64,000 nucleotides of DNA, from positions 7,068,001 to 7,132,000 of the forward strand of contig NW_024468909.1 of assembly GCF_011745365.1 (NCBI RefSeq), written 5' to 3'. Positions 10,348 to 22,649 of the stretch are shown piece after piece. This DNA comes from Cryphonectria parasitica EP155 (taxonomy: Eukaryota; Ascomycota; Sordariomycetes; Diaporthales; Cryphonectriaceae). Below the pieces are notes generated by a model. It saw only the letters and a list, made by a program, of their open reading frames with translations, did not search any database and was not told where the DNA came from. Numbering within the stretch: position 1 is the stretch's first letter; each line of letters starts with the position of its first letter. Both the position numbers and the translations under genes were made by a program.

Positions 10348-12941
10348 AAACTCCTAGAGAGACTTGGGAAGGCAAAGAGAAAGAAAAGAACATCAACAAT
10401 AAATACCCTTTTGAAGTACTTTTGGTGAGAGCAGTCGTGGCACATTGGGCACGGCGTCCTGGTGCTGAGAGGCGCTCAGTCATGGCCCTTGCAACGCTTG
10501 GAGCAGCCTGTACTCCCGAGGCGGGGTGAGCTCTAGGTGAATATACATGAGGACATGGGAGACTCCCAGATAGGTCCAACCCGTGACGGGCAGATGTTGA
10601 AAAATCCACTTGAAATAAAGATGCATGCGGCCCAAAGGAGGAGATGTCGTCCAGGTCGGGGGCCGCACTCCGAGATCCGTTTGACGACATGTCTTTGCTC
10701 ATTGGCCGCCCGGGCGATAATCTTGGCCAGGCCCCTGCAGAGGCCCCTGCCGATATCAAGCTGGGCTCTGACCTCACCTCCCGACCACGCATGAGCCAGG
10801 CCACCCCCACCCCCCGGATAGATTCTCTCTATCCAAAGCTTGCCCAGCTGAATTTCGTATGTATTGCAATTTGAGATTTCAATTGCATCAAGATCAATCC
10901 GAATCTTTCTATGCATTCCGATAATTCGTGTTGTGAGGTCCCAAGAACATAGGTTGGTTTGGGTTTTTGGGGTAGGTTTTTTTTCTCTCTCTCCTCCCCT
11001 GAAAGTGCGCCCCAAAAAGTTGGAGGTGGCACAGTCCTGGCGGACCCCCTTCCCCTCCTCCGCCCTGACCAGTTGGACCGCCCACCGCTGAGACGTTAGT
11101 GGTGCTTGTCCAGGGGTGGGTGGTCGCAAGTCAATTTCATGTGTCTGTGGGATTTTTTGGGCACGCAAGCAATAAGTGGCACCTGATCATGGGCATATGC
11201 AGCGACATACTACGTACTCGGTATCTACAACCAGCCAGCATGGAAAGGCAAACATGGCAGTCTCTGAAAGACAAAATTTAGGGCTCTCCAAACCGAGGTG
11301 TGTGCAAGGATTTTTTTTAAAAAATTTTTTTTTTTGGATGAAAATCAAATAGGAAGACTGAGGTAATACTGTCAGCATCATATGACATGACAATGCATTA
11401 CTGGCGTCTTGATGCGCAAGCATAACGAGGCAGGGGGGTTCGGGTGAGGCGTGAACAGAAAAGAGAAAGATGGTTTAGGTTATGCCGCCGGATCTGGCCA
11501 GACCAGGGGGCCTCTCAAGACGGAGCTACTAACTCGGTATGTACTACTCTACGTAGCCCAGTACTACAAATACTATGGCGCCACTATAGAAGTACTGCTA
11601 TGGATGTACTGGCATGACCGGGTAGAGCGTGTGGACCCAGGCACCCAGCCTATTCCCGCCCTGTACGAAAGTACCTCAGTGCCACAATACATCAATCGGC
11701 ATGGTAGATGTACCCTGGTACCTGGGATATCAGCCTCCAACTGTAGATGGCACATGGCGCCCATCCTCTCTTGTCCCCAGCTCTTTCTGTCGCTCTCCCT
11801 CTCCTCTCGAGCTGGACTGGATTACTCCTAGTATCTCTTTCCCTTTCTGTCCCTTTTCGCCTGCTTTCATTTTTACTCTTTTTATTTGTCCAAAAAAAAT
11901 TAAATTTAACATTACAGCTGATGTAGCCCTGATGCATCCATCATCGCTCTTGCCTTCATTACATGCGCTTCCCTTGCCGTCAGTAGTCCCATACACGCAT
12001 CCGTGGTATGTCTTTCGTTTTCTTTTTTGCTCCATCCGTCATCCTTGCGCCCTGTCCTCTTCCCTTCTTCTTTTCTTTTTCCCTTCCCACACACCCCAAA
12101 CCCCGTTTCCACTTCACCCTAGGACGATCCTGCCCCACAACCACCTTCCCTTTCTTAATGCCCACACGCTACAAGGCACTGTACCGTATGCTCTCGCTCG
12201 CTCGTTCCATTTAATCATTACCTAGTGGCGAGGTGTACGCTACGAAAACGCTACAACTGCACACTACACGACACGACGTCGACACTAGTACCTTACCTCT
12301 GCCGATGCCACATCTGATCCCCTCCCCACCCTTGAGCGTTCTCTCCCGCACATTACCCATCCCCCCCCGTCTTTCCTCTCCCTCCTCACCTTTTGCACGT
12401 GTGCACCACTTACAACATCCTTCTCGACCACCCGCACCAGCCCTTACAGCCCTTGTCTAGACCCAGCATAGAATCCTCTCCGGATTATTGCATTCTGTCT
12501 TCTGCTGTTTGGATCTGAACTTTTATTAAGTAAGCGCAGGGGACGTGGTTAGTCCAGCCAGCACCCGTTTGCCTCGTCTTTTTACACTCCCCATTTCCAA
12601 GTCCAAGGCCACGCCCACACCCGCACCACCACCTCCCACATCCATTCCTACTACCGAGCACGGCAATCCCACAGCCTCCCGACACTATTTTCTTCTGGGT
12701 TATTTCTCGTGTGTTCATAATCTCAACCCCTAGATGTTCATAGCCCGGTAGATTCAGCCATAGAGACCGGATTCGGCGGCATGCACTGCGATGCCATCGT
12801 CTCTACCTGCACACGGCTCCCCAGCGTTGCGTGACGGACTGCGACACCACTCCACCACGCTCTACTTCCGACTCTGAATCTCTCTCATAATCTCGAATAC
12901 TGCTTCTCGATACCCAGCTCGTCCTCGATTGCCCTCTCACT
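10348..12941. other. Long gene-free region upstream of kdm5
   Basis: 2.6 kb without a credible CDS; ORFs here lack proper starts and family likeness. A T8A6T11 run lies near 11311-11335. From about 11,760 to 12,940 the + strand is strongly pyrimidine-rich (repeated TCTCT, CCCTTCC), typical of a fungal promoter and long 5' leader for the kdm5 gene. Confidence 0.55.
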
Positions 12942-15900
12942 ATGCCCTCCCCCACGCCAGCGTCCGCCCCGGGCGGCGGAACTCCCAGCGCCAGCGCACG
13001 AGCCTCGCCTGCCGCAGGCGCTTCCACGAACCAGCAACCCTCCACTACCACCACCAACACCTCCTCTTCCTCCTCCTCCAAGACGAAAACCAATCCGAAC
13101 GGCACTGCGATACATCCTCAGACGGCATTAAGTTCCATGACCAGCCTGCCGCTGGACCTCACCTCCGTTGAGCGCCGTGGCCAGCCTACTGCCGTAAAAG
13201 AGCCGCTGAAGAAGACAAGCCGTATCTACGACCTGGAGGAGGCGCCCGTCTACCAGCCCACCGAGGAGGAGTGGAAAGACCCAATAGAATATATACGAAA
13301 GATCACTCCAGACGCAGAGAAGTTCGGCATTTGCAAGGTTATACCGCCAGATTCGTGGGACCCAGACTTTGCTATTGATACCGAGGTCAGCAATTATGCC
13401 CGCCCTTTCTTGCCTTTCTTGCCAGTCTGGCTCCCTCAATACTGAGACGATGCTGCACCTGCGCCGTCTTTTCTTTCCCCCCCTCTTCTAATTCGGTCCA
13501 TACTTTAAAAACGCCCCCTTACTTCTTCTCCCTTTGAAGATGCTCATGCCTAACATTTTTGGTAGAAATTCCACTTTCGTACCCGAAAGCAGGATTTGAA
13601 CTCTGTCGAAGGCAGTGAGTCTCCCTTTTCCCCGATCCGGCGGAACCCCTCGGCCGCAGCAGCTAAGCGCAGCGAACCCGCTATAGGCAGCAGGGCCAAC
13701 ATCACATATGTCGATGCCCTGCTCAAGTTCCACAAGCAGAATGGCAACCAGCTCACCCGTATGCCTTACGTCGACAAGCGGCCTCTGGACCTTTACCGGC
13801 TCAAGAAGGCTGTGGAATCTCGCGGCGGGTTCGACAAGGTCTGCAGAACCAAGAAATGGGCCGAGATCGGTCGTGATCTGGGCTACAGTGGCAAGATCAT
13901 GAGTTCTTTGTCAACATCTCTCAAGAACTCCTACCAGAAGTGGCTTTGCCCCTATGAAGACTTTTTGAGATTGGCAAAACCCGGTGTTCATCAGCAGCTG
14001 GAGTGGGAGAATGGCGGTCCGCTGACTCCAAGCCCGGCACCAAGCCCGATGAAGCATTCCAACGTCAACACGCCGTCTAGCCTTCGAGGCGACTCGCCTG
14101 CACGAAATGCGTCGAGTGCACTACAGGCATCAGTGAACTCTGGACGGTGTACACCTGCTGCTGATGCGCAGCAGCCACCGCCACCGCCAAAGCCCGTCAC
14201 TTCAGGATTTACAGCCATCAACTCGGGTGGTTTCACCGCTGTCAATTCTGGCTTTACGAGTGTCAATCGTCCAGTCGTTCAAGATTCAAAGACTAGCACG
14301 CCTTCGAAACAGTTTGCCAGCCCTCTGGCATCCGCTAAGAACACACCAGAGTACCGCCCATCTGGTCTGGGACCATCAGCGTCGGCGCTGAAGCGACAGC
14401 TCAGCACTGACAGCCTTGATCTCAGCCGTGACAATGGTGCCGACAAGGACGACGACGGTGGCAGCAGCAGGAGAAGCAAGCGGCTCAAAAAAGGTGAGTC
14501 TTTTTCGTCACAAGCTTTTCCAGATTGAATATTCCCCCCATCACCGCAAAGTAAAGGAAAAGAGAGAAGGAAAATAACTATCACGTCATCTCTGTTGCGA
14601 TATTTGTCAGCTTATGGTGGTGGTTGGGCTGCGATCTGACGGCAATTGGCGTCCTGGTGCGACTTAGCCCACAGGCCCTTTTCGCTTTGGGCCCACGGAC
14701 TCTGCCGAGGCCGCACCTTTGGAAAGACTTTTGAGTTTGGCTGAGGGCGATCGGGCGGGAACAGCACAGCAGAATTCGCTCGCAGGGGTTGAGCTATTCT
14801 TCTGCTTTTCTTTCTCTGCGCCGAGTCATGCCGTTCCTCTCAGATCACAAGGATACTTGTTGGGGTTGCAGCAGGGGCCTTAAAGTGGCGTGGCCTCTTA
14901 TTGGTGAGAATTCGTTCGGCTAACGTGTACATCGACTTGCAGAAGCCGTCCCGACTGTCGCCGGATCACATATGTCCATGTTTCGGCCGATGCCCAGGTT
15001 GCCCAGGGACGATACCTCAGTTGGCGAGGTAAGTTGGCGCCCCACGCTCTCTATCCTGTCTGCCTTTAATAAATCCTTGATGGCTGACAGAGAGTTACAG
15101 AAATGTGCGCAATGCGGTAAGGCTGAAGAATCCAGCTTCTTTGCAGTCTGTGAGTCGTGTGACAATGCGTATCATGGCACCTGTTTGGATCCGCCCCTGA
15201 AGGTTAAGCCGGAGCCCGACTGGAACTGTCCCCGATGTCTTGTGGGCGATGGCCAATTCGGGTTCGAAGAAGGTGGCCTGTACTCTCTGCGGCAGTTCCA
15301 GGAAAAGGCTGCCGACTTCAAGCAGGGCTATTTCGAGAAGAAGATGTCGTTTGATGCAGCGCTGGGATGCAACAAACCTATCACGGAGGATACTGTGGAA
15401 CGTGAGTTCTGGCGCCTCGTGACGGACGTGGATGAGGAGGTTCAGGTTGAGTACGGTGCCGACATACATTGCACGACCCATGGGTCGGGTTTCCCGACAA
15501 TCGAGAAGCATCCGACAAACCCTTACTCGACCGATCCATGGAATCTCAATGTGCTCCCCTACCACCAGGACAGCCTCTTCAGGCATATCAAGTCGGACAT
15601 CTCGGGCATGACAGTGCCCTGGGTCTACGTCGGCATGACCTTTTCCACATTCTGCTGGCACAACGAGGACCACTACGCCTACTCGGCAAACTATCAGCAC
15701 TTTGGTGCGACCAAGACGTGGTACGGCATTCCGGCAGAGGACACTGAGAAGTTTGAGCAGGCCATGAAGGATGCTGTGCCCGAGTTGTTCGAGACAAACC
15801 CAGACCTCCTGTTTCAGCTTGTCACCCTCCTTACGCCCGACCAGTTGAAGAAGGCTGGTGTTCGCGTCTTTGCTGCGGACCAGCGCGCTGGTCAATTCGT

Positions 15901-18900
15901 CATTACCTTCCCCAAGGCCTATCACGCCGGCTTCAATCATGGATTTAATTTCAACGAGGCTGTCAACTTCGCACCGTGCGACTGGGAGCCTTTCGGCCTC
16001 GACGGGGTGGAGCGGCTGCAGGCTTATCGGCGCCAGCCCTGTTTTTCACATGACGAGCTGCTCTGGACGGCTGCCGAGGGGATGACGGGCAACGGTCTGA
16101 CGATCCAAACAGCGAAATGGCTTGCGCCTGCGCTAGAACGCATTCACCGTCGAGAGCTTGCCGAGCGCGACGCTTTCCGCCACAAACACTGCTCTTTGCA
16201 ATCTCACCAGTGCAATTTTGGAATTGAGGGCGAAATGACATGTCCTCTGGCGTTCAAGGTCGACGACAAAGATGTTCCCGAGGAAGAATACTCCTGTGCA
16301 TATTGCAAGGGGTTTGCCTATCTGTCGCGGTTCAAATGCCTCAAGTCCGGCAAGGTTTACTGTCTTTTGCATGCTGGAAGTCAACCGTGTTGCGAGGTGC
16401 CAGAGGCGCAGCGATTCTATGGAAAGGATCACGAGCTCGTCTACCGAAGAACAGACGAAGCCATCTCTGCAACTGGCAAGAAGGTCTCGGAGAAGGCAAG
16501 CGTGCCTGAGATCTGGGAGGAGAAGTACGACAAGGTTCTCGAGGAGGAGCCGACGCCTTCCCTGAAAACCTTGCGCAACCTACTCAACGAGGGTGAACGC
16601 ATACCGTACGAACTCAAAACCCTCCCCATCTTGCGCAATTTTGTTGACCGTTGTAATCGCTGGGTCGAAGAGGCAACCAACTACACGATCCGCAAGCAGC
16701 AGAACCGCCGAAAGAACGAGAAAGTCTGGCAAGCAGGACTACGCAAGTCGAGCATCGCCCAGCAAGACGAACGAGAGCGCGAGATGCGAAAGCTCTCCAA
16801 CATATATCGACTCGTGGATGAGGCCGACAAGATTGGCTTTGAGTGCCCAGAGATCCAGCTCATAAAAGATAGATCCAACGCCATCAAAGCCTTTCAGGAG
16901 AGTGCCAGGAAAGTGATCGATCACCCGTCCATGCACCAGGTCGAGGCGGTGGAAGAGCTGCTTGAAGAGGGTAACAACTTCAATGTTGACCTGGACGAGA
17001 TGGATAAACTGGCCAAGGTGCTTGACAAGTTGAAGTGGAACCAGCGGGCCAAGGAGAGCCGTTGTACATTCATGTCCTTCACGGAAGTCACCGAACTGAT
17101 TGACGAAGCTAAGCGCATCGGCATCGAGAGCTACAACGATCATCTCGCCTACTATGTGGAACAGCTGACGCAGGGCTTCGTGTGGGAGAAGAAAGCCAAA
17201 GAGATCATGGAAAGCGACGCTATCCACTACCAGCAGCTTGAGGCCTTATCTCTCCAGGCAACCCAGCACCTGTTGCCCGTGTCCCTCACGACGCTGGAGC
17301 AGGTCGACCAGATCCTGCACAAGCATAGGGAGGCACTGCGGCTGATTGTCGACCTGAACACTCGTTCACGGATGCATGATAACCGCAAGCGACCCAAGTA
17401 TGCTGAGCTTGCTGAGGTGATGAAGATGCTGGACGATTTGCAGTCCAAGCCTGCAGGGACTCTGGACTTGGAAAAGGAACAGCGCCGCCACGAGGACTGG
17501 ATGCGCAAGGGAAAGAAGCTCTTCGGGAAGACCAACGCACCGCTGCACATTCTGAAGAGCCACATGGAGGCTGTCCTGGAGCGTAATGTCGACTGCTTCG
17601 ACATCTCCAGAGACAAGCCGCGTCTACCAGCCGAGCCGGCCTCTCGCGAACCCTCACCTGATAAGGAAAAGGCAGGAGGAGTCTATAGGTGGGACGATCC
17701 CAAGTTCCGAGAGGTGTTCTGCATCTGTCGCAGGGTCGAAGCTGGTATGATGATCGAGTGTGAGCTGTGCCACGAATGGTGAGTTCCCCCTGCCCTCCGG
17801 GGTCCTTTCTTTTCGTTTCCTTTTTCCTCTTTGTCCTTTGAGGACTTTTTTGTAGTTATAGAATTTCTCTGATAGGCAGCTGACTTCTTCCATTCAGGTA
17901 TCATGGCAAATGTCTGAAGATCGCCCGCGGCAAGGTCAAGGAGGAAGACAAGTACACGTGTCCTATTTGTGACTGGCGAGTGAAGATTCCCCGTGACGCC
18001 GCAAGGCCGAAGCTCGAGGATCTGATCGATTGGTACGATGAGATACCAGGGCTGCCGTTCCAGCCGGAAGAAGAGGATCTGCTCAAGAAGATCATCGACA
18101 ATGCACAGGCCTTCCGAAACCATGTTTCGTCCTATTGCAACCCGGTCCTGTCAACCAGGAACGAAGCCGAGACGCAGCGATTCTACTTGCGGAAGATCGA
18201 GGGCGCTGAGGTTCTCCTCGCTGACGAGACCAACTTCTTCCGCCAAGAGTTGCACAAATGGAGTCCTGTGGCCCCGGACCCACCGCCCATCATTGAGGTG
18301 TCCAAGAGCACCCGCAAGCCTCGACCGACAAAACTCGACAGGCTGCTGCTTGCACATGGCGTAACTGACGTCGAGGATCTGCCAGAAGCCGTCAAGAGCA
18401 AGGGGCTCAGTCTCAAGCGCAAGCGTCAGAATGCCGAGATGGCCGCGCAAGCCGCAGCACAACATGCTGTGCAAGCTGGGTCGTCCACAGGTGCTCAGGC
18501 CAACAGCCCCCCCAGTGCCCTCACCTACGCCTCGTACTACCAGCGCGGAACGTCCTCACAGCCGCAGACGCCAAACCTATCGACCACAAGCAGCTCGCAC
18601 GCCCACCCGCCACGCGGGCCCGGATCAGCCGGCTCGTCGTCCCGTCAAGGCCACGGGCCGATGCTTCGAGCCGAAACGATGGATATGGAACAAAACGCCC
18701 CCAGTATTCACCCGAGCTTCTTCCATCATACCCTACCGAGCGGACCCCAGCTCTTGCGAACGCCAGTTGACGACGGCGGAGCGCTGAGTAATTACATGTT
18801 TAGCGAAGCGAGCCGCCAGACGACGCTCGAGTACTTGTCCAGGACCAGTGAGGGGCGCAAAAAGGCCGAGGAAATATTTGGGCCGAATCCCTTCAACCAA

Positions 18901-19125
18901 CTTGCCGGGCCGGCAATGTCCAGCGCCGGCGGTCAGGACGATGCATTTAATGGCAGTGTGGATGATGGGGATGTAGACCAGATGTTTGCCGACATGGTGA
19001 ATCAGGATGAGGATGACGAGAAAGGCAAAGGGGTTGCCAGTCAGCACTCGGATCAAGAGAAGATCACTGCTGACAGCCTGGACAGGGAGAGGAACGGGAT
19101 AGATGCGTTGTTGGACGGTGATTGA
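12942..19125 (+). CDS. kdm5: Histone H3K4 demethylase, KDM5/JARID1 family
   Basis: JmjC dioxygenase that removes methyl groups from histone H3 lysine 4 using Fe(II), 2-oxoglutarate and oxygen; Aspergillus KdmB and fission yeast Lid2 are relatives. Exons 12942-13385, 13566-14493, 14943-15028, 15101-17778 and 17898-19125 give 1787 aa. Domains in order: Ser/Thr-rich N-terminus; JmjN (about 98-160, [11 protein letters not shown] to FHFRTRKQ across intron 1); ARID (about 193-285); PHD1 (CAQCGKAEE..., about 488-535); JmjC (about 640-780) with metal ligands His673 and Glu675 (CWHNED) and His761 (HAGFNHG); C5HC2 finger (about 850-920); PLU-1 helical region; and PHD2 ([21 protein letters not shown], about 1358-1405), split by intron 4. 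The tail is basic, then acidic. All iron ligands are present, so an active enzyme is expected. Intron 2 is long (449 bp). Intron 3 (72 bp) has no stop and keeps the frame. Confidence 0.93.
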
Positions 19126-20166
19126 GATTATGGGGGATGGTCCCCACGTTGTTTATCACACTTTTCAGCTCGCGTTGCTTCTTGAGCGACGACATACTGT
19201 TCTGGAGGATGTGTCATGTTCCAAGACTTGACAGGATCACGGCCTACGGACGGCCCATTTATATCTGGAGTTGGTGGAAATTTGTCTACCAGGACTTGTT
19301 ATTACGGGGGAGGGACTTGAGTATGTGTGCACATGAAGTAGACATGGCGGGTTGATTGACAACGGCGCTTGGTGGAACGTCGGACTGGTGCATAACAAAC
19401 AGTTGCTGGTTGAGGTTTTTTTTTGTCTTCTAGCTTGCTTTTTCTAGATGATGGGTCGGCCTTTGCTCTGGGCTGTGAAACTCAAAAAATACCCTTACTA
19501 CTGGGAAAGAGAGGGAAAGAAAGGGAGAAATAGGCGTTTGCGGGGCGGTGAGCCTTGTGCCACGCATACAGTAATCGATCATGTTTGTTATTTTTGCACT
19601 TGAAACGTTGGCTGGCGAGTGTTAGTTCTGAGATGCACGGGGCTCTCGGTGTCGGCATTTTGTATAACTAGATCAAAAGTCCTACTATATTTCTTATTTG
19701 TAGACTGCAATAAGTTGACGGCCGCTAGAATTGATCAAGCATAGAAGTGATGAGATGGAAGGGTTTTTTCGAAGAGGTGCAAATACCTCGCATACTTTCG
19801 TAGCCATGGTGTTGCAGTGGGACGGTGCGAGGAGGCCCCGGGGGGCCGAGAAGGCCGGCGGGGATGGTAACGAGAAATGGAAGCAAGGACAGAAAGAAGA
19901 CTGCTGGTGTTTTTTTGTTTTTTTTTGAAAGGGTTAGGGCTGTTACAGTAGGAACAAGGTTATATTATTTGTTTGTTTAATGCGAGTTGGCTCGTTCCCA
20001 GACAGAGTTCTCTAAACCCCCGTTCATCTCGAGCCAGGCACAGCGATTATTTGGATGAAAAGACACGCAGTCCAATCACTATTATACATTTTTTGATTGG
20101 AAGAAAATAGGAAGAGAAGCGAGAAGAAGAAGAAGAAGAAGAAAGAAAAAAAAGAAGAAGACAAAG
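19126..20166. other. Intergenic region with purine-rich end
   Basis: 1041 bp without a gene. The last 65 bases (about 20102-20165) are nearly pure purine with a GAA repeat, running up to the next start codon; these are probably the 5' leader of that gene. Confidence 0.55.
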
Positions 20167-20736
20167 ATGCAGACTGGAGGCACCTACGCTCCCATCAACG
20201 CCTATCTCATCGGCGCAGCCAGCATCGGGCTAGGTCTTCACGCCATCTTCCGGCCCCGCGAGGAATACGCACGATTCGGCCTCCCGCTCCCACATGCCTC
20301 GGCACGGCGAGGACCACCTGATACTACCAAGAACCCCTCGCCTCTGGATGAGCAGCGGAACATAGCACGGCCGGATAAGAAGGAGGAGGAGGAGGAGGAG
20401 GAAGAGGAGGGAGATGTCTCGCCGCTAATGTACATCAAGGGCATACGGGACATCACATACGGCCTCGCGCTGGTGGGGCTGCAGTACGAAGGACACAGCG
20501 CCGCGGGGGTGACCTTGGTCGCTGGGGTAATGGCGCTGGCGGGACTGGGGGATGGGATTGTGGTTTGGTGCTCTGGTGGGGGACGAGAGGGAGGGCGGCG
20601 GCGGCGGCAGCGGCAGCGGTATCAAAAGGCTATTGGGCACTGGGTTGGCGGGTTTCTTGGGCTTGGGGGGTGGGCGGGCTGGAGGGCTTTTCGGGCTTAT
20701 GGAGAGTGGGCGGCGTTCCATGCGCTTCATTATTGA
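20167..20736 (+). CDS. Small membrane protein, DUF4267-like
   Basis: Single-exon 189-aa protein. The N-terminus is hydrophobic (INAYLIGAASIGLGLHAIF), followed by FRPREEYARFGLP. A Glu run coded by GAG repeats interrupts the middle. Then come YIKGIRDITYGLALVGLQY, a hydrophobic helix (AAGVTLVAGVMALAGLGDGIVVW), an Arg-rich loop, and HWVGGFLGLGGWAGWRAF. The pattern of four hydrophobic helices with a GIRD-type motif matches the fungal DUF4267 family, whose function is not known. The start is the ATG after an extended GAA-rich leader. A membrane location is inferred. Confidence 0.75.
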   Translation: MQTGGTYAPINAYLIGAASIGLGLHAIFRPREEYARFGLPLPHASARRGPPDTTKNPSPLDEQRNIARPDKKEEEEEEEEEGDVSPLMYIKGIRDITYGLALVGLQYEGHSAAGVTLVAGVMALAGLGDGIVVWCSGGGREGGRRRRQRQRYQKAIGHWVGGFLGLGGWAGWRAFRAYGEWAAFHALHY

Positions 20737-21374
20737 ATGTCTGGAAAAAAGAGGAGAGGGGCTCACTGCGTTCTGTTGCATGCTTCTCTCTTTTCTGCGT
20801 GTGTCTCTCTCTTTTCTACCATGTAGATCATTTGTCGTCTGATCATGATCCCATATGATGAGTGCTGATTGGTTTGTGCACCCTTCTCCAACCCCAGACC
20901 AGCACCACCACCACTTACTTCTCGGCTGGTTGCATTCCCGGATCGTTGGCGTCGGTTTGCTCTGCTCCGCAGACGCCAACTCCATGTTACCCTTTGATTA
21001 GTCCTACTGACACAGACAGACCACTGCACTTGGAGGGTCAAGCCACAAAACGTTGCACGGCACACGACCTGATGTCATTACATTACCGCCCCCCTGTTTC
21101 TCTTTTCTTTTTTCCAAGAAGGAGAGGCGGGGAAGGGGCATTTGTCTCACCTTTTTCTTTTTTTTTTTTTTTGGGTCGCCATTAATGAGAAGCAGATCAT
21201 GCTTCGGTAGCATGAGATGAGATGCTAGTGCTCTCCTCTTTCACTCTGCCTTCAATTCAATCTTGACTTATCATGATATCTACTGGCCCAAAGTTCAATC
21301 ATCTCATTGTATCTACTTGTTCACCAAGAGCCCACTGTCAGTCCTGTTGATAAAACCACAAATCAAAGAAAAAC
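20737..21374. other. Intergenic region, nothing identified
   Basis: 638 bp between two + strand genes; only poly-T runs and short ORFs are seen. Confidence 0.55.
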
Positions 21375-22649
21375 ATGGCGACAGCAAGCGCCATCGCCAT
21401 AGCGGCCGCCTTCAACAGCGCCGACCCGCGAACTCACCCTCTCGCAAGAAACGTCACCCTCGACACCAGCCTCTCGACCCCCGACCAGTACGAGGCCCTG
21501 CTCGGCCGCAAACTCCGCCCCACGCCATCCCATCTCACCAGCCGCGTGCTCTACCTGCCCAGCCACAACGATAAAGTCGCACACCTGCCCGTCTACGACT
21601 TCACCGCCGAGTTTGGCGATGTGGTGCGCGACGAGCCTGTCGGCGGGAGCAGGTTCAAGACCAGGCTGGGCCTCATGGCGAAACCTGTGGGGGACGGGAG
21701 GGGTCCGAGCGAGGTCTCGTATCTGGTCGACTTTGAGCCCTTGGAGGCGAGGAGGCCTTCTCTGCCAGGCGGGCCGTCGGACCCTGTGGGGATGGGCATG
21801 GGCGTCGGTGGTGGTATCGGCCACGGCAGGCGGAAGAGCAGTCTCACCACGATGACGACGGGACTGGCGACCAATGCCACTGTGCAGAAGCGCAGCCTGT
21901 ACGGCGGCGGCGCCGAGGTCGGGCTCGCTATCCCACCGCTGGCTCCGCTTGGACCGGACACCGAGGACGGCGCCGTGGCCTGCACCCTGGCCCCTCGCTC
22001 GACGACCATCAACATCCCCCTCGTCACGTTGTTCCCTGTCGAGCCGACCACCTCGAGATTCGGCTCGAGCCGCAATCCCTGGTTCACTTTCACTGTCCCC
22101 AGCCTGCTGGACGACGAGCGCACGCTGCAGTGGCAGATCCACCCGGTCGAGCAGGGCTCCCTGCGCTACACCCTCGTTGAGATTCCACACTCGTCGTATC
22201 ACTACTCGCCCAGCAGCAACAACAACAACAATAACAACAATGCTGCTTCGCAGGACGAGGAGAACAACAAGACGAAGAAGCCCCCCTTCTCTGCGAGCGA
22301 GGAGGAGAACGAAGGCCGGATCCGCGCCATCTATCACAATGTCGGCCTTGGGTTTTCACTTGCTCAGCCTTTTAGCGAGGGCGCACTGCTATTGCAGGAC
22401 GGTCTTGATGCTGAGCTGGAGGCTCTTATCGTTGCGAGCCTGTTGGGCTTGCTTTGGCGGGTGCGGAATGAGACGGCTAGGCCGCCGCGGAAAGGGTCGA
22501 AGCCTGATGTTGGTGGTGGTAGTGTTGGTATCAGGATGGGAAGGAAGGGCAGTGTTGATGAGGAAAGACGAGGGTTGGGCAGCCCTGGGAGTAGCCCTGT
22601 GAGTCCGGGCAAGAAACGATTCTTTGGCAGGATCCTGGGTAAGAAATGA
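21375..22649 (+). CDS. Unrecognised 424-aa protein
   Basis: Single exon. I do not recognise a named family. The first 120 residues look folded (LRPTPSHLTSRVLYLPSHND, VAHLPVYDFTAEFGDVV, VSYLVDFEPLEARR). A Gly/Met-rich spacer and a middle part with regular beta-like segments follow (NPWFTFTVPSLLDDERTLQW, SLRYTLVEIPHSSYHYSP). After an Asn run there is a conserved-looking stretch, IRAIYHNVGLGFSLAQPFSE, then a hydrophobic helix ALIVASLLGLLWRVR. The last 50 residues are basic and Ser/Gly-rich and end FFGRILGKK. Strong G/C in third codon positions on this strand supports it over the long antisense ORF. Possible membrane association through the single helix is inference. Confidence 0.75.
   Translation: MATASAIAIAAAFNSADPRTHPLARNVTLDTSLSTPDQYEALLGRKLRPTPSHLTSRVLYLPSHNDKVAHLPVYDFTAEFGDVVRDEPVGGSRFKTRLGLMAKPVGDGRGPSEVSYLVDFEPLEARRPSLPGGPSDPVGMGMGVGGGIGHGRRKSSLTTMTTGLATNATVQKRSLYGGGAEVGLAIPPLAPLGPDTEDGAVACTLAPRSTTINIPLVTLFPVEPTTSRFGSSRNPWFTFTVPSLLDDERTLQWQIHPVEQGSLRYTLVEIPHSSYHYSPSSNNNNNNNNAASQDEENNKTKKPPFSASEEENEGRIRAIYHNVGLGFSLAQPFSEGALLLQDGLDAELEALIVASLLGLLWRVRNETARPPRKGSKPDVGGGSVGIRMGRKGSVDEERRGLGSPGSSPVSPGKKRFFGRILGKK

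Noticed and set aside
10533..11168. 211-codon ORF on - between slx1 and kdm5
   Set aside because: Low-complexity composition, no recognisable domain, and overlaps several equal-quality ORFs on the other strand.
21363..22337. 324-codon ORF on - opposite the 424-aa gene
   Set aside because: The + frame has an ATG in good context, third-position GC bias and fold-like segments; the minus frame does not.
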